This document shows positions 1 to 4,803 of a stretch of 8,228 bases of DNA, in pieces (the stretch's first letter is position 1; each line of letters starts with the position of its first letter). Under the pieces are notes generated by a model, which ran no database searches, had not been told where the DNA came from, and saw nothing but the letters and a program-made list of their open reading frames with translations. Both the position numbers and the translations under genes were made by a program. Source of the stretch: Clostridia bacterium (lineage in GTDB: Bacteria > Bacillota > Clostridia > Christensenellales > UBA1242); NCBI GenBank assembly GCA_017399515.1, contig JAFQBZ010000024.1:1-8228 (forward strand), written 5' to 3'.

Positions 1-15
1 ATTTTTAAAAATTTA

Positions 16-44
16 TTGACAAACTGAATGTGGTTTGATATTAT
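16..44 (+). promoter_or_regulatory. Sigma-A type promoter of the tRNA operon
   Basis: A perfect -35 box TTGACA lies at 16-21 and a -10 box TATTAT at 39-44, separated by 17 bases. A TG at 36-37 makes it an extended -10 as well. Transcription should begin near position 51. The short leader before the first tRNA contains a small hairpin, TTGC-GAAA-GCAA at 56-67, with a GNRA-type tetraloop. No rRNA is visible upstream, so the two tRNAs appear to be an independent unit rather than a 16S-23S spacer. Confidence 0.8.
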
Positions 45-78
45 ATAGGAGCATGTTGCGAAAGCAAAGGCACTATAT

Positions 79-155
79 GGGGGTATAGCTCAGCTGGCTA
101 GAGCGCCTGCCTTGCAAGCAGGAGGTCATCGGTTCGATTCCGATTATCTCCACCA
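79..155 (+). tRNA. tRNA-Ala (anticodon UGC)
   Basis: The complete cloverleaf can be folded by eye. The acceptor stem is 79-85 with 145-151 (two G.U pairs), the D arm starts with GCTC at 88-91, the anticodon stem CCTGC/GCAGG is at 106-110/118-122, and the T stem ATCGG/CCGAT is at 128-132/140-144 around TTCGATT. The anticodon TGC is at 113-115, which reads alanine GCN codons. The discriminator A is at 152 and CCA (153-155) is encoded. It is 77 nt long and is followed after only three bases by tRNA-Ile, so both are cut from one transcript. Confidence 0.97.
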
Positions 156-158
156 TAT

Positions 159-235
159 AGGACTGTAGCTCAGTTGGTTAGAGCACCACCCTGATAAGGT
201 GGGGGTCGGAGGTCCGAGTCCTCTCAGTCCTACCA
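159..235 (+). tRNA. tRNA-Ile (anticodon GAU)
   Basis: The acceptor stem AGGACTG/CAGTCCT (159-165/225-231) pairs perfectly. The anticodon stem CCACC/GGTGG is at 186-190/198-202 and the anticodon GAT at 193-195 (isoleucine AUC/AUU). The T stem GGAGG/CCTCT has one G.U pair. The discriminator A is at 232 and the encoded CCA at 233-235. The tRNA begins with A rather than the more usual G. It is second in the operon and is followed by a terminator. Confidence 0.97.
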
Positions 236-241
236 AATGAA

Positions 242-271
242 AACAAAGTCGGAACAGACTTTGTTTTTTTT
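242..271 (+). terminator. Intrinsic terminator of the tRNA operon
   Basis: The stem AACAAAGTC (242-250) pairs perfectly with GACTTTGTT (257-265) around the loop GGAACA and runs into a T tract ending at 271. It sits seven bases after the CCA end of tRNA-Ile, as expected for the end of the tRNA transcript. Confidence 0.9.
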
Positions 272-604
272 GTTGTAGAAATTCCGACCCACGCCTTTCA
301 CGAAACGAAGTGGAGTATAAGAACTATTCGGTTGTCCGATTTTCTTCTACTATGCTCTACCAAAAAAGAAACCACGGTTTATCCGTGGTTTTTCTTTTTG
401 GTTTGATTTAGAAGAATTGAACCACCGATTCAAAACTTATTACGGGCATAATTTGATTTATTCAAATTTGCCCCTGCACCGAAGGTTGCCGAACATCGTT
501 CGGCATAAGGTGGGGTTACGCGACTTTTAAGCAATCTTTTTGTTAGGGCAAATAAGGTGGGTAAAGTTATACTACTTTGTTTATCATTTATTTTTTAAAT
601 AGGG
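272..604 (+). other. Gene-free, hairpin-rich stretch; possible structured RNA or element relic
   Basis: I find no convincing protein gene here; short open frames lack ribosome binding sites. Successive hairpins are visible instead. An irregular one spans 310-360 (outer helix 310-319/351-360 with two G.U pairs, inner AAGAA/TTCTT at 319-323/342-346; the base at 319 can join only one of them). Others are a terminator-like hairpin at 370-390, GGTTTGATTT/GAATTGAACC at 400-409/414-423 (three G.U pairs, loop AGAA), a bulged 12-bp stem at 444-473, and an 8-bp stem TGCCGAAC/GTTCGGCA at 487-494/498-505. The last is nested inside CACC/GGTG (477-480/509-512). G.U pairs are pairs only in + strand RNA, so the structure favours that orientation. 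No clear promoter was found. It could be a noncoding RNA expressed by read-through or a decayed repetitive element. Confidence 0.5.
370..399 (+). terminator. Terminator-like hairpin with T-rich tail (possibly bidirectional)
   Basis: AACCACGG (370-377) pairs perfectly with CCGTGGTT (383-390) around the loop TTTAT. It is followed by TTTCTTTTT and preceded by an A-rich run, so it could act on either strand. No gene that it would serve is visible on either side. On the + strand it would end a transcript starting in or before the hairpin at 310-360, or catch read-through from the tRNA operon. Confidence 0.65.
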
Positions 605-632
605 TTGGCTTTTTGGGTTTTTGTGGTATAAT
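605..632 (+). promoter_or_regulatory. Promoter of the NUDIX hydrolase gene
   Basis: A consensus -10 box TATAAT is at 627-632, preceded by TGG (extended -10). A partial -35 TTGGCT is at 605-610 with a 16-base spacer. The predicted transcription start near 639 falls on the ribosome binding site AGAGGTG (639-645), so the leader is very short. The hairpin-rich stretch upstream is therefore not part of this mRNA if this promoter is the one used. Confidence 0.7.
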
Positions 633-652
633 GGTGGCAGAGGTGAATGATT

Positions 653-1045
653 ATGAAACATATTGAAGTTGTTGCTGGTGTTATTGAACACGATGGAAAA
701 ATTTTATGTATGGAACGCGACCAAGGAAAGTATGACTATGTGTCTTTCAAGTGGGAGTTTCCTGGTGGAAAGATTGAAGTGGGTGAAAGCAAAGAAGACG
801 CCTTAAAGCGTGAACTTCGTGAAGAAATGGAAATGGATGTTGACATTACAGGACATTTTTTAGATGTTTATCATGAGTATCCAGACTTCACAATGAATAT
901 GTATACTTTTTCTTGCAAAGCAAAAAGCAAAGATTTAAAAATGAATGTGCACCACGATTTTAAGTGGCTTGACAAAAGTGAACTTGAAACTCTTGATTGG
1001 GCACCTGCAGATGTTCCAATCGTAAACAAAATTCTTGGAAAATAG
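653..1045 (+). CDS. NUDIX hydrolase, MutT-like nucleotide pyrophosphohydrolase
   Basis: This is a 130-residue cytosolic enzyme. It carries a Nudix box (Gx5Ex7REUxEExGU) at residues 39-61: G39, E45, R53, E54, L55, E57 and E58 are present, while the usual Gly near its end is Glu60. The glutamates bind the divalent metal that drives pyrophosphate release from nucleoside-diphosphate substrates. The length and the EFPGGK entry to the box resemble MutT/CTP-pyrophosphohydrolase proteins that sanitise damaged (d)NTP pools; the exact substrate is not readable here. I chose the ATG at 653 because the AGAGGTG site (639-645) lies seven bases before it, whereas the in-frame ATG at 647 is only one base away. 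It forms a single-gene unit with its own promoter and a terminator immediately after the stop. Confidence 0.92.
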   Translation: MKHIEVVAGVIEHDGKILCMERDQGKYDYVSFKWEFPGGKIEVGESKEDALKRELREEMEMDVDITGHFLDVYHEYPDFTMNMYTFSCKAKSKDLKMNVHHDFKWLDKSELETLDWAPADVPIVNKILGK

Positions 1046-1051
1046 AAAACA

Positions 1052-1081
1052 AAAACGAACCGTTTTGGGTTCGTTTTTTTT
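1052..1081 (+). terminator. Terminator after the NUDIX hydrolase gene
   Basis: The stem AAAACGAACC (1052-1061) pairs with GGTTCGTTTT (1068-1077) around GTTTTG, and the T tract runs from 1074 to 1081. It begins six bases after the stop codon. The next gene's -35 region starts directly behind the T tract. Confidence 0.88.
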
Positions 1082-1083
1082 GT

Positions 1084-1112
1084 TTGCGAAAATGGGTTTT
1101 TAATAATATAAT
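1084..1112 (+). promoter_or_regulatory. Promoter of the 246-residue unknown gene
   Basis: The -10 box TATAAT is perfect at 1107-1112, with a partial -35 TTGCGA at 1084-1089 and a 17-base spacer. Transcription should start near 1119, at the AGAGGA ribosome binding site, giving a leader of about 13 bases. The layout copies that of the NUDIX promoter. Confidence 0.7.
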
Positions 1113-1131
1113 GAAAGCAGAGGAAATTTTT

Positions 1132-1872
1132 ATGTGTCAGTTGAATTTATATATTGTTCCAAAGAATGTGAATAAAGAAAGAGTTTTAAATTTAATGAAA
1201 GATTATTTTTATTATGACAAGCCAGAGTGTGTGACCGAAGAAAATATTTTGGTTGAAGTTCAAGATGAAAACAATGTTTATGTGAGTGCCGGCATGGGTT
1301 GCAACTGTGGAACAGTTCAAGGAAGTTTTCAAGAAGAAGACAACACAAAATCTTGGCAAGAATTAAAACAAGAAAAAATGAATGCAGAAAGAGAAAAACT
1401 TTTAAGGTTTAAATCTTTGCTTGAAAGTGAAGATTATCTTGAAAAGAAAAATGAGTTTAGAAAAAGGTTAGATGAACTTAGCGAAAAGAGAAACAATGCA
1501 AATGGTCAAGAGGCAGATGATTTGCTTAAAGAAATGCAAAAAATGTTTCAAGATGATATTTTTGATGTTTCAATGAGATATGAAAAACGCAAAACAGAAG
1601 ATGGAGTTGAAATTGTATTTCATACAATTAATGAAGATTTAGAAAATCTTGAAAGAAGTGTTTGTGGAACAACTGAAAAAGATTTTGAAAATCTTAAAGC
1701 ATTTGTTGATGAAATTTTAGAAGATGCCAATGAAGTTAAATTGTTTTCGTTTTGGCAAGATGGTGATTTGCCAAAGGTTGAAAGTGAAGAGTATGTCTTT
1801 CAAGACGAGTTTAAAATTGAAGATATAATCTATATGAAATATAACGAACTGCTCACAATTTTCAAAAGATAA
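1132..1872 (+). CDS. Conserved-looking hypothetical protein with CNC motif and coiled-coil middle
   Basis: I do not recognise this 246-residue protein. It is acidic and soluble, with no signal peptide or membrane segment. Residues 1-65 form a small alpha/beta-like region beginning MCQLNLYIVP and ending in GMGCNCGT (C57 and C59). Residues about 70-150 are strongly charged and likely helical or coiled coil, and the C-terminal 90 residues look mixed alpha/beta. The paired cysteines with C2 and C32 could bind a metal, but no known motif is matched. The frame stays open back to 997, inside the NUDIX gene. I start at the ATG at 1132 because it has an AGAGGA site (1119-1124) seven bases upstream and a promoter directly before that. 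It is a single-gene unit. Coding potential is clear; function is not. Confidence 0.85.
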   Translation: MCQLNLYIVPKNVNKERVLNLMKDYFYYDKPECVTEENILVEVQDENNVYVSAGMGCNCGTVQGSFQEEDNTKSWQELKQEKMNAEREKLLRFKSLLESEDYLEKKNEFRKRLDELSEKRNNANGQEADDLLKEMQKMFQDDIFDVSMRYEKRKTEDGVEIVFHTINEDLENLERSVCGTTEKDFENLKAFVDEILEDANEVKLFSFWQDGDLPKVESEEYVFQDEFKIEDIIYMKYNELLTIFKR

Positions 1873-1899
1873 AGCACAGCAATTTGCTGTGCTTTTTTT
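1871..1899 (+). terminator. Terminator between convergent genes
   Basis: AGCACAGC (1873-1880) pairs with GCTGTGCT (1886-1893) around AATTT, followed by a T tract to 1899; flanking A/T pairs lengthen the stem. The stop codon TAA of the upstream gene (1870-1872) is part of the stem base. The opposite strand has only a weak T run after the hairpin, so it mainly serves the + strand gene, although the tetR-like gene converges on it. Confidence 0.88.
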
Positions 1900-1918
1900 G
1901 TGCTTAAAATTTGGGTGT

Positions 1919-2476
1919 TTATTCGAAAATGTCGTTTGCTTTTCGGTTGGTGTATTCATTGAAAATAAATGTTGCCATTTGTTCTGGAGTTTCTTTGCAA
2001 TCGCGTTCAAGCCAAAGTTTGCAGATTTCTTTGATTCCCGCACCGAAAAAGTTTGCACGATAATAAAGTTCAATATCACTTTTTTGTGGATTGTTAAGGT
2101 TATCTTTTATGGTTGACATGGCTTGAATTTTTGAATTTTTTTCAGCAAGTGTTGTGTATGGAATATTTAAAAATGCCTTATAAAAATATTTATTCTTTTC
2201 AACAAATGTAAACATATCAACAAATGCTTCGTGGTTTTGCCTTAAACCATTATTGAAAATATTGACAAAACTGTTTGCAAATTTTGATTCAATTTTAATT
2301 GTGAGGTCATTGATGTCGTCATAATGAGCGTAAAAAGTGCTTCGGTTGATTTCTGCAGTTTCACAAATTTGACTGATGGTTATATCTTCGTATTTATGGT
2401 TTAAAATTAAAGTTAAGAACGCTGTTTCAATTTTTTCACAATTGATTTTATAGCGTTTATTGTTTTTTGTGTTCAT
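1919..2476 (-). CDS. TetR/AcrR-family transcriptional regulator
   Basis: This is a 185-residue DNA-binding repressor of the TetR type. The N-terminal helix-turn-helix covers residues about 33-52 (ITISQICETAEINRSTFYAH), including the family-typical RSTFYxHY. The ligand-binding half ends with FFGAGIKEICKLWLERDCKE, which resembles the C-terminal domain of the TetR_C_8-like group common in Firmicutes. The start is the ATG at 2474-2476 because AAAGGAG (2483-2489 on the complement) lies six bases upstream; the frame stays open to 2533 but without a ribosome site. It is divergent from the ABC exporter operon across a 230-base region carrying three copies of a 14-bp element, so it most likely controls that operon and itself. 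The inducer is unknown. Confidence 0.92.
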   Translation of the reverse strand: MNTKNNKRYKINCEKIETAFLTLILNHKYEDITISQICETAEINRSTFYAHYDDINDLTIKIESKFANSFVNIFNNGLRQNHEAFVDMFTFVEKNKYFYKAFLNIPYTTLAEKNSKIQAMSTIKDNLNNPQKSDIELYYRANFFGAGIKEICKLWLERDCKETPEQMATFIFNEYTNRKANDIFE

Positions 2477-2516
2477 AAAAAACTCCTTTAAGAAATGTCG
2501 TTTTTTGTGTGATTTT

Positions 2517-2530
2517 TTATTATTCCAACA
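2517..2530 (-). promoter_or_regulatory. Operator-like repeat, copy 1 (tetR side)
   Basis: TTATTATTCCAACA occurs here and again exactly 41 bases downstream. On the minus strand it reads TGTTGGAATAATAA, which contains TGG-AATAAT, an extended -10 lookalike directed toward the tetR-like gene, about 40 bases before its start codon. It may be a regulator site, part of the promoter, or both. Confidence 0.6.
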
Positions 2531-2557
2531 CATTGGTTGCTTTTGTTTTGGTAATAT

Positions 2558-2571
2558 TTATTATTCCAACA
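2558..2571 (-). promoter_or_regulatory. Operator-like repeat, copy 2
   Basis: This is an identical 14-bp copy of TTATTATTCCAACA. The 41-base offset from copy 1 is close to four helical turns, so a protein bound to both would sit on the same DNA face. The following bases (AAATGTCG) are also repeated 78 bases upstream at 2493-2500. Confidence 0.6.
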
Positions 2572-2609
2572 AATGTCGGTTTTGTGTTGTGTGCAAAATT
2601 TTTAAATAA

Positions 2610-2639
2610 TTGATAATTGCATTTTTATTGTATTAAAAT
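2610..2639 (+). promoter_or_regulatory. Probable promoter of the ABC exporter operon
   Basis: A -35 TTGATA (2610-2615) and a -10 TAAAAT (2634-2639), each one mismatch from consensus, are 18 bases apart. The predicted start near 2646 abuts the inverted repeat at 2649-2678, a typical repressor position. An alternative start from the extended -10-like TGG-AATAAT at 2660-2668 is possible. Confidence 0.5.
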
Positions 2640-2648
2640 GTTATTAAC

Positions 2649-2678
2649 AAGTCAAGTGTTGGAATAATGACTTGACTT
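2649..2678 (+). promoter_or_regulatory. Inverted repeat enclosing operator-like copy 3
   Basis: AAGTCAAGT (2649-2657) is perfectly matched by its reverse complement ACTTGACTT (2670-2678), with a 12-base centre. The centre and flanks contain TGTTGGAATAATGA (2657-2670), the reverse complement of the repeat upstream with one mismatch in 14. It lies just after the likely operon promoter and 29 bases before the first start codon. A dimeric TetR protein bound here would block transcription. As RNA it could also form a 9-bp hairpin. Confidence 0.65.
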
Positions 2679-2706
2679 AAAATTTTAATTTAGAGAGGTT
2701 AAAAAT

Positions 2707-3051
2707 ATGGAAGAAAAGAAAGATAATATTTTCAAAAAAGCCGGCAGAGGCTTAAAGAAAGCATTTAAAGATATGGGTGAAAATGCAAAGGCTCAACACG
2801 AAGTAGATAAAGCAAACTTTGCAGCAGCAAAAGCAGAAGCAAAGGCAAACTTTGAAGAAAATAGGGGAACAAATACATTTAGAAAAGCAAAGGCGCAAGC
2901 AAAGCAATCTTGGGACGACGCTCACATGAGCCCAGCAGAGAGAACTGCTAAAATGCGTGAAGAGCAAGCAAAGCAAATTGAAGAAGCGAATGAAAGAATC
3001 AAAGCAGCAAATGAAAGATATGAGGCTGCAAAAGTTACAAAGAAGAAATAG
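2707..3051 (+). CDS. Small, highly charged helical protein leading the ABC exporter operon
   Basis: This 114-residue protein belongs to no family I can name with confidence. It has no signal peptide, membrane segment or cysteine. It is dominated by Ala, Lys and Glu and should be almost entirely helical. Residues about 8-28 (IFKKAGRGLKKAFKDM and onward) form a cationic amphipathic stretch like a membrane-surface helix. Residues 35-70 are rich in AKAEAK/AKAQAK-type repeats, and residues about 80-110 look like a coiled coil. The AGAGAGG site (2692-2698) is eight bases before the ATG. The next gene follows after 15 bases, so it is the first gene of the exporter operon and presumably assists it, for example as a membrane-associated partner or stress protein; that role is inference. 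The pattern fits real coding sequence despite low complexity. Confidence 0.85.
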   Translation: MEEKKDNIFKKAGRGLKKAFKDMGENAKAQHEVDKANFAAAKAEAKANFEENRGTNTFRKAKAQAKQSWDDAHMSPAERTAKMREEQAKQIEEANERIKAANERYEAAKVTKKK

Positions 3052-3066
3052 TTTAGGAGCGAAATA

Positions 3067-3969
3067 ATGAACGCAATAGAAATTAAAGGGCTTACAAAGT
3101 CGTTTCGTGGTATGTATGCTTTAAATGGACTTAACATGAAAGTTCCCGTTGGTTCAATTTATGGCTTTATTGGTGAAAACGGAAGCGGTAAGTCAACAAC
3201 TGAAAAACTTATTTGTGGACACCTTGTGAAAGATTCAGGAACAATCAAACTTTTTGGAAAAGATTACACAGACCCAGGTGTTCGTGTTCGTGTGGGTGCG
3301 CTTATTGAAAACGCAGGTTGTTTTCCTGGTGCAAGCATTTATATGAATCTTAAAATGCAATGCTTAAATCTAGGCATTGAAAATGCTGATGAAGAAATTG
3401 ACAGGGTTCTTAAAATTGTTCGTATGGAAGAGCACAGAGAACTTAAATTTAAAAAGTGTTCACTTGGCATGAAGCAAAGAGTGGGAATTGCTATGGCACT
3501 GCTCGGCTCACCAGCACTTTTGATTCTTGATGAGCCTATCAATGGCTTAGATACTGATGGTATGAGAATTATGCGTGAAATTTTGGTGGATATCACTCAA
3601 AATTATAACTGCACAGTTTTGATTTCTTCACACATTTTAGGAGAACTTGAAAAGATTGCAACTCATTATGGCATTATTCGTCAAGGCAAAATGGTTCAAG
3701 AACTTTCTGCCGAAGAAATGGAAGCAAGAGCAAGAATTTTTGTTTCACTTAAAGTGGCTGATATGCAAGGCGCTAAAAAACTTTTAGACAAGCAATTTAA
3801 AAATGTTCGTGAAGAAGACGGATACCTTCGTGTTTATGACGAAGAGAACACCGAAGCCATTGTTGAGTTTTTGATTTCAAAGGGGCATATTCCAAGTGAA
3901 ATCAAGAAAAACAAGGTGGGCTTGGAAGAATATTACATTGAACTAATGAGTAAAAAGGAGAGTGCATAA
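3067..3969 (+). CDS. ABC transporter ATP-binding protein (BcrA/LanF-like), cassette 1
   Basis: This is a 300-residue ATPase that powers an ABC-2 type exporter at the inner face of the membrane. Walker A GENGSGKST is at residues 36-44, the signature CSLGMKQ at 131-137, Walker B LLILDEP at 151-157 with D-loop GLD at 160-162, and the switch His at 189. The Q-loop region reads LIENAGC, where BcrA-type proteins commonly have LIExP rather than a glutamine. The last 90 residues form the accessory tail of this group, ending GLEEYYIELM. The start has AGGAG seven bases upstream. Its stop TAA shares one base with the ATG of the permease (TAATG), suggesting coupled translation. It is a clear paralogue of the ATPase at 4804. 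Family members export bacitracin or lantibiotics, but the substrate here is unknown. Confidence 0.95.
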   Translation: MNAIEIKGLTKSFRGMYALNGLNMKVPVGSIYGFIGENGSGKSTTEKLICGHLVKDSGTIKLFGKDYTDPGVRVRVGALIENAGCFPGASIYMNLKMQCLNLGIENADEEIDRVLKIVRMEEHRELKFKKCSLGMKQRVGIAMALLGSPALLILDEPINGLDTDGMRIMREILVDITQNYNCTVLISSHILGELEKIATHYGIIRQGKMVQELSAEEMEARARIFVSLKVADMQGAKKLLDKQFKNVREEDGYLRVYDEENTEAIVEFLISKGHIPSEIKKNKVGLEEYYIELMSKKESA

Positions 3970-4793
3970 TGGAAAAGTCAAAAGAATTAAAATTTGAAAG
4001 CCCTAGTTTCATTACACGAATTAAGGGTATGCTTAGTGTTGATTTTTATCGTTTGTTTCACACTCCACTCTTTTACATTTTTATTGCAATAGCCGCAATT
4101 ATACCCGCAATGATTATTGGAACAACCGGCATGGATAGTTCACAAACTGCTGCACTTTTCACAAACACTTGGCAAGCAATCGCAGTTGAAAAACCACTTT
4201 ATGTGGTTGAAAATATCGGTCAATATGCAAATATGAACATGGTTTTCATTTTTGGTGGAATCATGGTTTCAATTTTCATTGGTCACGATTATAAAAGTGG
4301 ATATGTTAAACAACTTTTCACAACTCATGCTAAAAAGCAAGACTATATGATTTCAAAAACCATTATCAGTGCATTTTCAATGGTTTGCATGTGTGGAACA
4401 TATTTAGTTGGAACAATTCTTGCAGGTGCACTTGTTGGGCTTTCTTTTAGGGTTAATGCCGGCTCACTTATTTGCGCCATTCTTGGCAAGATGATTATGA
4501 GTCTTGGATGGGCAAGTCTTTACACATTTTTGAATATCATTTTTAGAAAACTTTTTGCTGCTGGTGTTGCGTCATCGTTCTTCTTTGGAACAGGCATTTT
4601 GATTATTGGTGTGGCTGCAATACTTCCTGGAAACCCAAGCATTTTAAATATGTTCTTATATGGTTCATCAGTTTATGCTTGTCTTTCAAGCAATTTTGTT
4701 TCAGTTTTGGTTTGCATTTTGTGTTCGGTGGGTTGGTCAATTTTCTATAACGCACTTGGCACATATATTTTGAATAACAGTGATGTTTATTAA
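3969..4793 (+). CDS. ABC-2 type exporter permease, cassette 1
   Basis: This 274-residue integral membrane protein pairs with the ATPase just upstream, with which it overlaps by one base. After a cytosolic amphipathic start (SVDFYRLFHTPLFY) I see six hydrophobic segments, at about residues 34-51, 89-105, 131-157, 165-190, 197-218 and 238-268. The cytosolic loop GHDYKSGYVKQLFTTHAKK (105-123) matches the E(D/H)xxSGxxK pattern of lantibiotic/bacitracin-type permeases. The first external loop is about 37 residues. AAGGAG at 3955-3960 serves the start. It is homologous to the permease at 5709 but much more diverged than the two ATPases are, as expected if the membrane parts specialised after duplication. 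Confidence 0.9.
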   Translation: MEKSKELKFESPSFITRIKGMLSVDFYRLFHTPLFYIFIAIAAIIPAMIIGTTGMDSSQTAALFTNTWQAIAVEKPLYVVENIGQYANMNMVFIFGGIMVSIFIGHDYKSGYVKQLFTTHAKKQDYMISKTIISAFSMVCMCGTYLVGTILAGALVGLSFRVNAGSLICAILGKMIMSLGWASLYTFLNIIFRKLFAAGVASSFFFGTGILIIGVAAILPGNPSILNMFLYGSSVYACLSSNFVSVLVCILCSVGWSIFYNALGTYILNNSDVY

Positions 4794-4803
4794 AGGAGGG
4801 GTT

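Noticed and set aside
237..278. Short open frame MKTKSEQTLFFLL
   Set aside because: It runs straight through the tRNA operon terminator, has no ribosome binding site and is only 13 codons.
312..362. tRNA-like acceptor helix ending in ACCA
   Set aside because: A 7-bp helix with G.U pairs precedes ACCA, but no anticodon arm or T arm can be formed in the 51 bases, so it is probably a coincidence within a longer hairpin.
351..410. Short open frame beginning MLYQKRNHG
   Set aside because: It crosses the terminator-like hairpin, has no ribosome binding site, and ends after 19 codons.
505..523. T-box-like string (AAGGTGGGG then TTACGCGAC)
   Set aside because: It faintly resembles the T-box antiterminator, but the conserved core has the wrong spacing, there is no Stem I signature, and the next gene is a NUDIX hydrolase with its own promoter downstream.
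997..1131. N-terminal extension of the 246-residue gene into the NUDIX gene
   Set aside because: The extension overlaps a terminator and a promoter; the ATG at 1132 has a good ribosome site.
1132..1150. N-terminal MC as a class II glutamine amidotransferase nucleophile
   Set aside because: Cys2 is suggestive, but the rest of the Ntn-hydrolase motifs (such as the conserved Arg and Asn-Gly positions) are not visible.
1717..2116. Overlapping open frames on both strands around the tetR 3' end
   Set aside because: They are shadows of the two convergent genes, cross their terminator and lack ribosome sites.
2477..2533. Longer start for the TetR-type regulator (MCWNNKK and onward)
   Set aside because: That start lies inside the repeated operator-like element, has no ribosome site, and the ATG at 2474-2476 is preceded by AAAGGAG.
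2517..2571. CRISPR-like direct repeats
   Set aside because: There are only two direct copies of 14 bp plus one inverted copy, in a divergent promoter region with no cas genes; regulatory sites explain it better.
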